DNA of 64,000 bases from Casuarina equisetifolia (GCA_028551475.1 CM052355.1:16699543-16763542); one strand, 5' to 3'; counted from the first letter of the stretch, positions 35,701 through 47,402 are shown. Notes: generated by a model not told the origin, from the letters alone. Program-made: numbers and translations.

Positions 35701-36900
35701 GTTTCACTAAATTCATTTCTCATCAACAAATCAGCATTTAACAGTAGCGAAGTTCAAATAAATAAATAAATAAAAGAATATATAATGACAAATGATGAAT
35801 TAGTTAATATAAAGAATCTATCTACACATTAAATTATCTACAGAAAATGAGACAAAAGTTATAAGATTTTATGAATACTATATCAAAAGATAGGACTCAC
35901 CAAACATCCAAGGATTACCACTTCAAGAAAATATAAATAAGATTATTTTCATACATCTCACAATTTTAAAATCATAACCAATGTTTCAAGATCAATGGTA
36001 TAGCGATTCATAAGCAATGTAAATTTGATGTTCATAAAAGTAACAATTTGTCTAATAATGATTGAATACTAGATGCCTAAGACCTAAGTCTTGAGTTTGA
36101 CATCCTATCACTCCAAATCTTCTCTTTAACTAACAAAAAGAGATTCAAATAATGATTTTATCTTTACTTATGTCACATTAATAACATCTATTATGAATTA
36201 TAACCCCGAGCAAGAGAAGATTCAAATAATTGACTCTGAAAGAGGATAAAATTGAAAGATTTACACTGTATTTGCGTGAATATACGTCAATGATACAAAT
36301 AAAGGAGATTGCGCTCAGAAAACAAGGGGGTTTGAAAGAACGAAGGAGGCCATCAACAAGGAATACCTTTTTATTTATCAATTTAAAACTTTTTAACTAC
36401 GTACTCCTTAAAACGGGGGACACAGGACCCCTTAGCGCCTTCCGCCCAGGACGATTGCACCGTTTCCATGTATGAATCCCTGAAGCAACGGAACCATGCA
36501 CGTTAACCCATTGATGTACAGGATATATGCAGCAAGAAAACTCACAGCCAAACAGAGGTGGGGGAATGGGCAAGGAACGAAGATTAAGAGAGAGAGATAA
36601 CACGAAAACCGTTAGCACACAATCAAGGTGACGCTTTGGCTAAAGAAGTTGCGGGGTCTCTTGTCGGAGGAGGATGGCGCTTGCAAGGGGTGACCGTACG
36701 TCCCACTGGTTGCACCATCTCTCCGACGACAAGAAGCCCCCAACCCCTTTGATCTCCCACAGGTCCTCATGTCTGCCATATCTTCTTCCCCATGGGGTTT
36801 ATATACCTCAGAGGATGGTTCTCTTGACAATATCAACGAAGTTTCCCATCCACCACGATGAACTTGCTCATATTTTGGCGGAACTTTCTTCTCTTGGCTG
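35701..36900. other. Intergenic, unassigned
   Basis: AT-rich to about 36400 with (AATA)n near 35758. From 36415 it is more GC-rich with several short open frames in both directions and no recognised domain. Part may belong to the gypsy LTR suggested to its right. Confidence 0.3.
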
Positions 36901-37478
36901 AATAAGGAATTGAATGAAAGCAGTATATTGACCGTTCAACAAGGTTGAACGTCTCCTTCACAGCATGAAAGTTTCAAACGCTATTTCCTTTTGGTTTTTC
37001 AGATTTTTATCAGTTGATGTTTCGATTCTACGTGTGTTACGTGCACAATCGTTGGATCGCTTTTCCGGTGGAGGACTCAAGACCAAGTCTCGAGACCAAG
37101 GCTGATGGCGATTCTTTTTACCTATTTTGGGTGAGAGAAATTTGGATTTAACAGAGCCTTACTATTCAAAGACAGAAAATGTCTAAGAAAGGATTACAAG
37201 GGGTTTTTTCTTCTTGCCTAGCATCATGCCCTCCTCCCGCTTATAATCTTCCGGCTTCACCAACCGGTAAGGTGCTTTACAGGAATCCCACACGCTTTAA
37301 CAAAAGATATTACAAAAAGATAGCAAGCATGAATAACTATGCTCACGTCTCCCCCACCACTCCCTCATTAATTTCCAACACGACAAAGCACGTCTTACTT
37401 TTCACACGTTACTAGTGTAGGCTCTGCAAAGACTGATATCTAAGGAGTGTTCCCATCCTTAGTTGGCTGACGTGACAA
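36901..37478 (-). repeat. Possible 3' LTR of the truncated gypsy element
   Basis: For a minus-strand element, the sequence after the purine tract AAAAAGGGGAAGTA (minus strand, ending near 37479) starts TGTCACGTCAGCC, as a gypsy LTR should. The region has LTR-like features but its outer end and its partner were not found, so the left limit is arbitrary. Confidence 0.35.
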
Positions 37479-37957
37479 TACTTCCCCTTTTTAAGGACCT
37501 TGTCCTCAAGGTCGAACTCAGGGAAACGACGTTGTACGTCCTCAACTTTTTCCCAAGTGGCTTCCTTGTCCGGGAGTCCGCTCCACCTGATCAGGACCTT
37601 AGGTGTTCCTTTCTGAATACGTTCCTTGAGCACTGCCTCGGGTTCAGCGGAGTATGCGTCTTCTTCTTCAATAAAAACTGGCAACTCTGTCTCAATTGGA
37701 AACTTGGGCTGAACGAACCTTTTTAATTGGGATACGTGAAAGACTGGATGAATCCGGCCTTCTTCCGGTAAGCGTAAACGATAAGCCACCGTTCCCACCT
37801 TTTGGATGATTTCATAAGGTCCGAAAAATCGAGGCGATAATTTCTGACTCCTTCGATGAGCAATTGAGGATTGACGGTAAGGCCGCAACCTTAGAAACAC
37901 CCGTTCGCCCACTTCAAAGTTGGTTTCGATTCTCTTTCGATCAAAAAAAGTCTTCAT
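37412..37957 (-). pseudogene. Gypsy pol C-terminus: integrase tail and chromodomain
   Basis: Open frame of 181 codons. It has the integrase tail (FEVGERVFLRLRPY, KLSPRFFGPYEI, HPVFHVSQLKRF) and a well-preserved chromodomain with RWSGLPDKEATWE, then EFDLEDKV and the purine tract. It lacks everything upstream (gag to integrase core), so it is a fragment of a chromovirus-type gypsy element. The last codons run into the LTR start. Confidence 0.85.
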
Positions 37958-38060
37958 ACGATTCTATGCCTGTAGATCGTAACATTCCATCAAGTAGCCT
38001 TTTAGTAGGTCGCCTCTTTCGTGGTTTGAACTCCAGATGTGGGGTTTGGCTATGATACTA
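37958..38060 (-). mobile_element. 5' leader and primer-site remnant of the same gypsy fragment
   Basis: On the minus strand, TTTAGTATCATAGCC (about 38046-38060) resembles an initiator-Met primer site and follows a GTTACA that could end an LTR. It is joined by about 80 bases of leader to the integrase tail. The fragment is thus best read as a gypsy element that lost gag and most of pol in one internal deletion. Confidence 0.4.
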
Positions 38061-40319
38061 AATGTAACGAACTCAACCATTGAGTTAAAAGACCTAAACC
38101 TGTTGACATGACGGGTTCAATTACCTTTAGGATCGTAACAACGTGGTATTTTGCTTTTAGTGATGCAGCCAAAAAAAATAAAAATGCTGGAGAACTATTA
38201 TTGTTATGATGACAACAAAGCCGGCGAGTCCACCAACCCCCGGTGCGGCGTTGCTACTCCGGAGACTCGATTAAATGCGTGAGGGGTGTGTGCGCTTAGT
38301 GAATGTTTAAAATTTGTTCACAATGAGAATAAATAAAAAACAGAATAAAGGGGAAAAGAAGACAAATCTTTTTCGGTTGTTCTTGATTGTCTTTCTTAAA
38401 TTTTGTTCACTTTTTAACTTTAAGATTTAAGTCTTTTTATTTTGTTTCAATTCTTGATTCTATGACGACCATAATACTTAATGAGACACATGTTGTGAAG
38501 CATATCTAACCCTTTTACTCCAGTCAAGAAGACTGAAGAGCTTATCAATTCAAATCTAGGCTTGTCAAGTGGAAACAGAATTACTTTAATTTTTAAAAAG
38601 AAAAAATTAAAGTCTGGACTTACATGGTGGAATTCCGCTTGATGTTCAAAGAATAAGACACAAAAAAAATCTTTAGGGCAAGTTAATCAAACTATTTCTT
38701 ACATTGACTTTTTTCAAAAAATTTTATGCATGCACTCTAATATTGAAACTAAATTCAAAAGGCTCCAAACTCTATTAACTTACTATTAAGTTCACGAGTA
38801 ATTGACTTTTTTTTCTGGTTAAAACATTCTAACAAGTTTACACATCTGATGTGTTGAAATTGGAACTAAAAAGGTTTAAACCCAATTTATTTACTATTAA
38901 ACTAATAATTGATTAACTAGGTGAAATTTCTATTCATGGTAGAAGTTAAGTGGATCCAAAACAAAGGAATAGTGATGTTTAACTTCCCCGAGAAACTATC
39001 AAAGGAATGGCAACTTTACAAAATATCAAACTCATGGACAGACTGACATGTCTTAGTTTCTTTCCTTGTGGTTCCCCTTCAGATTCGGTCTTGTTGTAGT
39101 CGTCTTGAAACAGCTGTCAAAGCAAAACTCTTAAGGATGATTTGGTCTCGAAGCATTGACCCTACAATGGCTCAAATTCGTAAATAAACAACCTTTTTCT
39201 TTGTTTCCTTGTGATTCCCTTTTTGACTCGGCCTTGCTCTTGTCTTCTGGACCACAACTTTCAATGCCATTACCGTAATGAAGCGTTAAGATCCTTTATT
39301 AGTTTACGGATCACATAACCCAAACAATACTTGCAGGTGCTTGGGAATGCTTAGGAATTGAGAAATGGGTGGCATATTGTCAATGCTTCAACCTACCCGT
39401 CTAGAACGGGCCACTTAGTCTCTTAATTCAAAAATTGACTTAATATCCCTAAACCCATTTGGAAGTACACGAACAGTGACCTATAAAGGTATTGACGAAA
39501 GCAGACATCAAAGAAATGGAGCAAACATCCTTGTCTATACATCATTATAGTATTTCTTCCACAGTACGAAATTAAGAGATTAATTAAAAATTAAGAAAAA
39601 AAAAAACTAAAAGCCAAATACTCCAACTAGGGATCCACAAAGGTGAATACTAGGAGATGAAAGACGAAGATTCTCACAATTTTAGGCATCTTAGAAACAA
39701 AAATGACCCGGAAGGACTAAACCTAGTAAAGTTTAGCTTATAAAGAATTTTCAATACTTTTAATTTTCAAAGCAGTGACCATCTTAAAAACTAATTCATT
39801 TCAAAAGTGGAAACAATCTAACTAAAAAGTAAAACACTCTTAACATTTTGTGTTTATCGGTGGATTTTTTTTTGTCTAATGCTTGTAAGACACCTTGACT
39901 AATCTAGTTACCAAGTTGATTATAATCCTCTCTCTCGGGTTTCTACCTTACAATTGCAGTCAAATAGGTCAGACCCAAAAACAAATAAATGAAAAAGTAC
40001 CTTAAAATTCATTTATTGCTTAAGAAGACAAGGAAGTATCTTTATAAAGTTGAAATGACACTTTTTAGAGGGTAGGTCCTCAAATTTTTATTTTCACGTG
40101 ATGTTACAGTCACTTCAAAGATAAATTTAAAGCATTTAATTTTACGGAGTTGTGACAATTGCATCAATTGAACCAACACAACTCAATTTAAAATTAAAAA
40201 AACTTATAAAAAAAAAGATGAATTTTATTAAATAAAGTAAAGAAAGCGTAGAATAGAAGATTAGAAACAAAACTAAGGCACTGGGGCAGGCACCTAACTA
40301 AGATCAAGAAGGAAAATTA
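38061..40319. other. AT-rich intergenic region
   Basis: No gene seen. The first 150 bases may be the end of a gypsy 5' LTR. A short related pair occurs near 39055-39120 and 39200-39260 (TTTCCTTGTG.TTCCC... TCGG.CTTG). The rest has no recognised structure. Confidence 0.35.
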
Positions 40320-41180
40320 AGGAAAATAGACTGATGAATAATCATCGGCCTCACAGAACAGCCGATGAATGACGCGTGGCAAGAATTATTGCCTTCATTA
40401 GTCTTCAGCATGCTTTTTGACTTCTTCTTTGGCTTTACTTCCTCGACTTTTCAACCTTGCTTCTTCTTTGGCTGCTTCGTGAGTATTTCTTGCTTCTCCC
40501 TTCGCTTTCAACTTTGCTTCTTCTTTCGCAGGCTTCATAAGTCGGTTTGATCCGAATTGAGGGTGTAGAATGCACGCTCTATCCCGCGCGCGGGTGCACG
40601 CGCCTATTCAGCCAGCACACATCACCGTGCAATTACTTTTTCGCGGGTGGACATGTATGCGCCACAGTTTTCGGGAAACAACGTTGAAACTGAAATCTCG
40701 GTGTCCCCACTTCTATTTTGCTTTTATTTTTGCCAAAATCAAAGGGGCAGATTTGTGTTGAAAAGCAAAATCTCTAGATTTTGGGATGCGTTGAAGATGA
40801 TATTTCCGTACTCCTGAGTTCTAGCGCGGCTGTGCAGCAGCGTTGTAAAACGTGCTCTTTTGTCTTCACCCGCCAGTAAACCCAGGCCATGTGCATTTAT
40901 TAGACTCGGCCCATGTGACCAGCACAGTACAACACGTGGTCGTCCTTTTCGATGGGATCTCATGGTTTAGGCTGGTCCTGCGATTATGTTTCCAAATTAT
41001 TTTTGATGCATTTATCTTTAGTTTGGTGTAAATCTTATTTATCATCGTTTCCTGTTTAAGTTGATGCACTTGTAATTTCTCCTTCTTTATAAAATTTATC
41101 GCATAGATCAGACTCTCCAAGCATAATGTTAGGCATCAGATGCTCTGCAACATCAGCTGGAGACATATTTGTTTATTATA
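40320..41180 (-). pseudogene. AAA-ATPase relic: 3' end and C-terminal tail only
   Basis: The 3' flank (GGAAAATAGACTGATGAATAATCATCGGC..., about 40322) matches the flank of the intact gene (about 42172-42205). Minus-strand coding from about 40560 to 40365 gives Lys/Glu/Ala-rich tail repeats like those of the intact copy. About 540 bp of unrelated sequence follows, then 41105-41175 matches the part encoding LESLI...MP and the PAEVAE region of the C-terminus. Nothing of the ATPase core remains. Confidence 0.7.
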
Positions 41181-42263
41181 ATAACAAGTTTTTGTCTTAT
41201 GTCTCTTTCTCAAAGATCAGCTACCTTCAACTGATAAGTTGAAGATTATTCAACTGATTATTCTTCAATAAAATAACTTGTAACTGTTGAAGAACGCAGG
41301 AGCCAAGAGCCGAGCGACTCATTCTGCACTGCATTTGAGGACCATCCATTTATTTACACCGAAGATAGAGATCAAATCACGTATAGATGGCAACACACTT
41401 TGCTTATTATATTTTATTTTCACCATTCAAGTCTACTTCTTGTGCAATTTTATTTTCACCATTCAAGTCTACTTCTTGTGCAAGTTGGTAGGTCTTTCTG
41501 TGTATGGCGTGAGAGGGAGGGGGAAGGAGAGAGCTTTGTAATATTTTACTTTGAGTATGGGTTCCTCTGTATAGCTTTCGCTTATGTCTTATTTTCTAAC
41601 ACTAACAAAGACTTTATTTAAGACAACAAACTATAATTTATTTTAAATGACTTTGATGGATGTGCCCACCTAGGTTAAGTACGTCTATTTCTTAAAGATT
41701 CTAGTCAATTAAAGAATGGGGGAGAAAAAAGAAAAGCAATTTGAGATATTTAAATTCTAATATATGCCATAACTTTATTGACTACTGATATTTCTCTATC
41801 TTCTTTGATACAAAGAACAGGAGATAAATAAACATAACTTACTCAGTTGAGATATAATTTTTTAGGGATTTAAAATACTTACGCCCTTGATTCCTTTAAT
41901 ATTGCCGTTCTGATCACACCACATGGCATCCTACGCAAGTGAAAAAGAAGCCTCCTGACTCTTGAGGTACTGATGTCGAGTTCAACCTAGTCTTTACATT
42001 AAGCTTTAGTTGTATTTCGCTTTATTTTGGTTGTAGCATTCTTGTTTTAGATTTTATGATTTTGAAAACTCATTTTTTGGAATACATTCCAAGCCAAATC
42101 TCTCTTATTTGGTATTTAGGCAAAAGCGCGAGTGCAGCCACGTAAGCAAAATAAAAAAGGACAATTGCAGAAAATGGACTAATAAATCGTCGGCAGTACA
42201 GAACAGCCGACGAATGCTTTTCCTCCAGTCATTTGGCTAGAGTTGTTACCTTCCCATTACGCT
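41181..42263. other. Spacer between AAA relic and copy B
   Basis: Contains a perfect tandem pair of a 36-bp unit (41412-41447 and 41448-41483, TTTTATTTTCACCATTC...). Otherwise no coding or RNA feature recognised. The last 60-80 bases are the likely 3' untranslated region of copy B. Confidence 0.45.
41412..41483. repeat. Perfect 2 x 36-bp tandem repeat
   Basis: Two identical 36-bp units, TTTTATTTTCACCATTCAAG and 16 further bases, head to tail with no spacer. Confidence 0.9.
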
Positions 42264-43745
42264 TCACTCTTGCTTTTTGCCTTCTTCTTTGGCTGTTTGT
42301 TCAATCTTTTTTGCTTCTTCCTCGACTTTTGACCTTGTTTCTTCTTTGGCGGCTTCTTCAATCTTTTTGGCCTCTTCCTCAGCTTTCAACCGCGCTTCTT
42401 CTTTCGCCGTTTCAAGACCTTGGATCAGACTCTCTAGGCATAATGTTGGATCCCTTGAAATTGTCTTAGGCATCAGATGCTCTGCAACTTCAGCAGGAGA
42501 CATATTTGTTTCTTCCAATAGCTCCTGGATTCTGGCAAACAAAGGGTGAGATTCGATAAGAAGATAGTTCTTAGCCAGCCCCTTGAACGCCTCGAACTTG
42601 CAGTACGACAATTGTATGTGCTTATCCATCCGTCCTTTCCGAATTAGTGCTGGATCGAGCTTCTCCACATAATTAGTTGTGAAGACGATCAATCTCTCCC
42701 CTCCACAAGCTGACCAAAGCCCATCAATAAAATTCAGCAGCCCAGAAAGAGTAACCTTGCTTGCTTCGGTGCCTTTCTCTTCTTTTTCCCCCTTCTTTGT
42801 CGGATCCTTATTTTCTTCTGCCTCATCCTTCTTTATCGTTTTCTTCCTCTGACCAGTGAGATCAAGGGAACAGTCAATATCCTCAATCACAATAATAGAC
42901 TTGCTTGGTACCTCCATCAACAGCTTCCTCAGATCAGTGTTGTTGCTCACGGCAGTCAGCTCCAGATCATAAAGGTCATAGCCCAAAAAATTGGCCATGG
43001 CAGCAATCATGGTGGACTTGCCAGTTCCTGGAGGGCCATGAAGGAGGTAACCCCTCTTCCAAGCCCTCCCAACTCTTTCATAAAACTCTTCCGCCTTGCT
43101 GAACATGGTGAGATCGTCCATAATTTCTTGCTTCTTCTCTGGATCCATGGCGATTGTCTGGAACGAAGCGGGGTGCTTTAACACCACGTGGCTCCATTTC
43201 GAACCACTGTTGGTATAAAGCTTTCTTTGCCTGTTTCTCACCTGGATAGCCTCACCCTCTTTCAGGACATATTCCAGGTATGACCCGAGAATGAGATCCC
43301 TGTGTCGTCGATGGAAAGTAAGCCTGTAGTATCGCTTCTCCTCCGGGTTCCAGTATGTCGGATTCTTGGAAATGTCTTTCCCAGAAGCCCACCAGAGTTT
43401 GACTCCCTGAAAATCATCAGCCACCTCCTCATGGTCGTCCATGCTAAGCGCAAGAGATCGGCTGTTCTTTGCTATGTCGGCCTTCAGCCTCTTTGCCTGC
43501 CGAGAGGTCTTGGAGCTGAGGTAAGTTTGAATCGTAGTGTAAGCTTCGCTTCGAAAGAAACGTTCCCCGCTGAACTCATCGAACCTAATTTGGATATAAG
43601 GGTAAACGAAGCTCAGCAATCTCTGACCGAATTTCTCAATGTTCTTTCGGAGCTGGTAAGGAAAATACTGCTGGAACATAGCCCATACAAACATCAAACT
43701 GGCTATCACGGATCCTAGATTAGCAAACATATCGTTTCGTGCCAT
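42264..43745 (-). CDS. AAA-ATPase, BCS1-like plant family, copy B
   Basis: Single-exon gene, 493 codons, start MARNDMFANLG. The layout is as in copy A: a hydrophobic N-terminal segment (about 5-27), an AAA-associated domain, Walker A GPPGTGKS (about 242), Walker B IIVIEDID, and FTTNYVEKLDPAL with RKGRMD. It is clearly closely related to copy A along the whole length. The C-terminal tail (about 430-493) is a charged helix built of 19-residue repeats (AKEEARLKAEEEAKKIEEA, AKEETRSKVEEEAKKIEQT, then a partial AKEEGKKQE), encoded by a 57-bp repeat at 42284-42400. The family acts as membrane-anchored ATPases related to mitochondrial BCS1. Location and client are not shown by the sequence. Confidence 0.92.
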   Translation of the reverse strand: MARNDMFANLGSVIASLMFVWAMFQQYFPYQLRKNIEKFGQRLLSFVYPYIQIRFDEFSGERFFRSEAYTTIQTYLSSKTSRQAKRLKADIAKNSRSLALSMDDHEEVADDFQGVKLWWASGKDISKNPTYWNPEEKRYYRLTFHRRHRDLILGSYLEYVLKEGEAIQVRNRQRKLYTNSGSKWSHVVLKHPASFQTIAMDPEKKQEIMDDLTMFSKAEEFYERVGRAWKRGYLLHGPPGTGKSTMIAAMANFLGYDLYDLELTAVSNNTDLRKLLMEVPSKSIIVIEDIDCSLDLTGQRKKTIKKDEAEENKDPTKKGEKEEKGTEASKVTLSGLLNFIDGLWSACGGERLIVFTTNYVEKLDPALIRKGRMDKHIQLSYCKFEAFKGLAKNYLLIESHPLFARIQELLEETNMSPAEVAEHLMPKTISRDPTLCLESLIQGLETAKEEARLKAEEEAKKIEEAAKEETRSKVEEEAKKIEQTAKEEGKKQE

Positions 43746-44334
43746 GTTGGCTCTGTTTGTCTCTCTTTCTTATCCTCTAAGGCAGAACCGATTGAATCGT
43801 ATAAGCCTTCTTATAATGCAAGGGCGCTTTCTCGACTTTGACTGGTTGTTTTGTCCTGCTATACAGTTTCGTTATTGGCCGCCGCCTCCAACTTTAACAC
43901 CGCGTGACCGACTACAATGTCTTGGTCGGTGTTCTGAATTAAGTGCGCATGAATAATGACACTGACGTCAGGAGACTCCAATCCTTGGCGCACAAGAAAA
44001 TCCTACTAAGCAGACTGGCCTACCAAGGTGGGAAAAGAATCCCTGCCTTAATCAGTTGGTTCTCCGAAAGCTGGTGTCGAGTACGCTCCGCTAAGTTCCA
44101 AACTGTAAAAGCTCCGAGTTACATTAAACAACGGCTCTAATGCTGTAGTTTGTGGATGGTGGGGTGTCTTTCCCCTTCTTCTATAATCTATTGGGTCTGA
44201 TTTTCTGAATCTGCTTTTGCGACCCGTGGGATAAAATAATCAGCGAATTGCTGAGAGTGACTGGACAGCTTGTAGAGAATTTCCATTGCAATTCTTGCAG
44301 CTGTTTGTCCACACTGGGGGACGACGATAACTCA
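43746..44334 (-). other. 5' flank of AAA-ATPase copy B
   Basis: Non-coding upstream region with pyrimidine-rich sequence near the start codon (43750-43775). No control element assigned. Confidence 0.4.
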
Positions 44335-44500
44335 TTTGTCGTCCTTTTGTCTCTTCCCTATGCCTTCTGCGGCCTCCCTTCTTCCTCAACAACCTCGAGA
44401 GCTTGAATCAGGGTTTCCAACCAAGCCTCGGCAACATCTGCAAGAGTCATTAGCTCTTCCAACCAGGAGCTGATCTTCTCAAACAGAAAAGCGACTCATT
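44335..44500 (-). pseudogene. AAA-ATPase relic: C-terminal fragment
   Basis: The minus strand reads SWLEELMTLADVAEAWLETL followed by IQALEVVEEE, corresponding to the LLEETN..PAEVAE...LESLIQGLETAKEE region of the intact copies. It is more diverged than the relic at 40.3 kb, so it may come from a different subtype. No ATPase core is present. It confirms that the cluster once extended further. Confidence 0.6.
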
Positions 44501-46287
44501 TCGTAGCTTCTAACTCAATTGAGCTACTGTTTGTCAAGGCTATAAGAACTACCTTTTCTGTATTAACCCAGTCCTTGATCAACTAAAGGAGGAGAAAAAG
44601 TAAAAGCAACATGTGTCTAAGGTTAGATATGTTATATTTAACTGTACAAACCTTTTAACTACCAAAAGAATCAAAGGGTATATCAATTCGGGATCTCTGG
44701 AATGTCAAATTGAATAGAGGATTTACCGTCTGAGGCTCAAAAAGGTCACAAGCCCCACACTTCTTTCTGCTGATTTCTTACTTTTGGCCAGATAAGTCCC
44801 AACTACAGTCTAAGACCTTAAAGCTCCGAGAACGAGGATTCTCAACCACAAGATTTTTGGAGAAGACAAGAAACGATCGTTTGGTAAAGAAGAAGAGAAA
44901 GAAAGCAAGGAGTACACAACAAAAAGGAAAACCCGCAACTAAAACAGAAAATTGAAAGCTCTCCTGTCGCTATAGCGTAGAAATTCTCGCAAATTGAAAT
45001 TGGGGAAAATATGAAGAAGGAAAAAGGCAAAATCAGAGTGAAAGCAGAGAGCTTCAGAGTTTACGGTCACACTTAGGCCAAAAACAAGTACCGGAAATTG
45101 TTGCTCATCAAATCCCAGCGTATCTGAATCCATTTTCCAAGAATAAATACAAATAAATAGACAACCAATTGAAAGAGATAAAAAGGTAGCATACATAAAA
45201 AGGTAGACACAAAACCATACGTACAGTAGATCATCAAGAGAATCATGGATCGGATACAATCATACTGTTGCAGCTTTTCTCTTCGCCTGATCGCGATCTG
45301 CTTCTTCGCCGGAAGTACTTTAAACTTATTCATCCGCAGACAGAGGGAGAAGAGACGGACAGATGCTGGAATCAACGCAAAACCGTAGAATGGAAGACGT
45401 ACGGGGAAAGGATAAGCCCAATGTGGGCCTGGCTATTGAAGAAAACTGAGTGGAGGCCCGGGCACAACCGACCTGAAGTCCCTGGCCTGAAGTTTCCAGC
45501 CTCCTAATTCTGCACTACTACATCCTCTGGTCTGCGAGGGTCATGGGCTTAGAAAGAATGTCACTTTTTGGGTGAAAGTTTGGCCCTAAGATTTGGATTT
45601 TTTTTTTTTTTTTTTTTGCTCGTTAACATGGTTCAACATCCAATTTTTAGGCCTTACATATAAACTTCTCCTTCGTTATTAACAAAATCACTATATGGAT
45701 TTCCAATTGATTTTTTTAAGTTAGATGTTATGTTTTTTGCTTTTTTAACAACTTTAGTTCTCCATACTTGGGAGTGACCATACTAGGAATCAATTTGCCT
45801 ATCATTTTTATTGTTTCTTACAACTTAATGGGCAAAGCAACTGATGAAGGTTCAATGAAAAAAATTTATTTTATGATTATCAAACAAGTCGAGTCAATTT
45901 GATTCATTTTTATTTATAGATAATACAAGAGATAACTTATGAATTCGTAAATGAAAAATGATTAAAACCCTCAATTTTATTGTAACAAATTTAGAAGGAA
46001 CAAAAGTTTATACCAAAGGAGCAACTTCACATCAATGAAGTCAAATAATAGTTAGAAAATAGAAATATTATATTGTTATTGAACCAATGATATTTTTTTG
46101 TTTTATTATATAGTTCTTACCTAAACACAATATCAAAGGGCTAGTTTCTCCTTTTCATTCGAATATACAAGAAGAAGTTCTTTAGCCAATCTTGGTTAAC
46201 AAATTTATTATAGTACCTAATAAAGCTTTACATAGGGGGACATTAACTTGTAATCAAAGTTGGAATTAGGCAATCATAGAGATATCG
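44501..46287. other. Intergenic, possible lost exon near 45.3 kb
   Basis: A minus-strand stretch ending near 45330 starts MNKFKVLPAKKQIAIRRR, with first-exon character (basic, good ATG context), and then runs into T-rich intron-like sequence. I do not recognise a family and no downstream exon was found, so no gene is called. A T-run lies at 45599-45618. The rest is AT-rich 3' flank of the thaumatin-like gene. Confidence 0.3.
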
Positions 46288-47288
46288 TCATATGGAAGAG
46301 TGTGCAACACCCGACGGACAGAAGGTTATCACATACTCTCTAGATGCACATTTTAACAGTGGTGGGGGAGTGTCAAAAGCATAGGTATAGTAAGAAGGAC
46401 AAGCATCCTTGAAGATCTTTGAGTAGACGCTAGGCTTGCATTTCGCCGGGCTGTTGTACTCGTTTCTACAACAAAATTTGTCAAGATCAAAAGCCAAGCA
46501 AGCACTTTTGCACGCCACCACTACCCCAGTTTTGTTCAAGACCTGAAGCTCTGGTGGGCACAAGCTGTTCACATTTTTCGAGCACCCTCCAATGGTACAG
46601 TTTGGTGATAGTTGTCTTGGTGAGACGAAGACAGGGATATTGTACCCATCAACCAAGCTTACATCATAAAAACTTGGCTTGCCTTTGTCTTCTTGTACTG
46701 AAATTTCCACCAGTGTGGCAGGGGGAGTGCCTATAAGTCCATTGCATGCCAGTCTTCCATCACAGTCGCCTGTTTCACATGCGGGATTCCAGTTGGAGTT
46801 GAACTTGCAGCCTGTTCTGGCCCAAATCCTGCCACTCCAGGTTAGTGGGGCATAGATGCGTTGTGTCTGACCCGAGGGGAGATAGAAACCACCATCAGCT
46901 ATAACTGGGTAGCCGGTGTTTGGTGCTGTTGCAGGCCATATAGGATAGGGGCACTTGTTGTGCACGTAAAATGTAACTTGATGTGCTACTGCATTCCCTG
47001 CAAAATGATTTCAATCAGATAAGTACGCCAATATATGTTACCCTGCAAAAGAGTAAGGAAGTAACAGGCACATAGAGAAACAAAAGCACTCCCTTTTAAA
47101 CTTCGGCAATTCAACCACATAAAATAAGTACCAGAATGATATCAGGATTGAATCTCTAATATTGACATACTACTTATATGTGGGGAATTCAAGGAACAAG
47201 CAATTGTTCGTGTTTTGGTATTACCAGATAGCATAAGATGCCAAACTAGGAAGAGAAAGAAAGCAGCAACCAGCTCTGGCAACTTCAT
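46288..47288 (-). CDS. Thaumatin-like protein (PR-5 family)
   Basis: Two exons: 47288-47225 and 46997-46288, with a GT..AG intron of 227 bp. The protein is 257 residues. Exon 1 encodes a hydrophobic signal peptide (MKLPELVAAFFLFLVWHLML), so the product is secreted. The mature part has VTFYVHNKCPYPIWP, GRIWARTGC, CDGRLAC, PPATLVEI, DVSLVDGYN, CCRNEY and a final YVITFCP. All 16 cysteines of the family are present, forming eight disulphides in relatives. The acidic-cleft residues seem kept. Relatives bind beta-glucans or have antifungal or developmental roles; the function here is not proven. It is transcribed away from the kinase gene, with which it shares a 1.6-kb spacer. Confidence 0.93.
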
Positions 47289-47310
47289 CTTGAATGGAAT
47301 TAAGTGAAAG

Positions 47311-47402
47311 AATTGGTTGGGATATCACATTTATATTTGAAGATTTAAGGGATGCTGAATTGGTTGGGATATCACGTTTGTATTTGAAAATTAAAGGATG
47401 CT
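47311..47402. repeat. Two tandem 47-bp units just upstream of the thaumatin-like start
   Basis: Units start at 47311 and 47358 with AATTGGTTGGGATATCAC and differ at a few positions. They lie 23 bases from the ATG, within the likely 5' untranslated region or core promoter. Confidence 0.85.

Noticed and set aside
38061..39300. A complete 5' LTR for the gypsy fragment at 37.4 kb
   Set aside because: No sequence here matched the presumed LTR at 36.9-37.5 kb by eye, so only the primer-site-like junction is reported.
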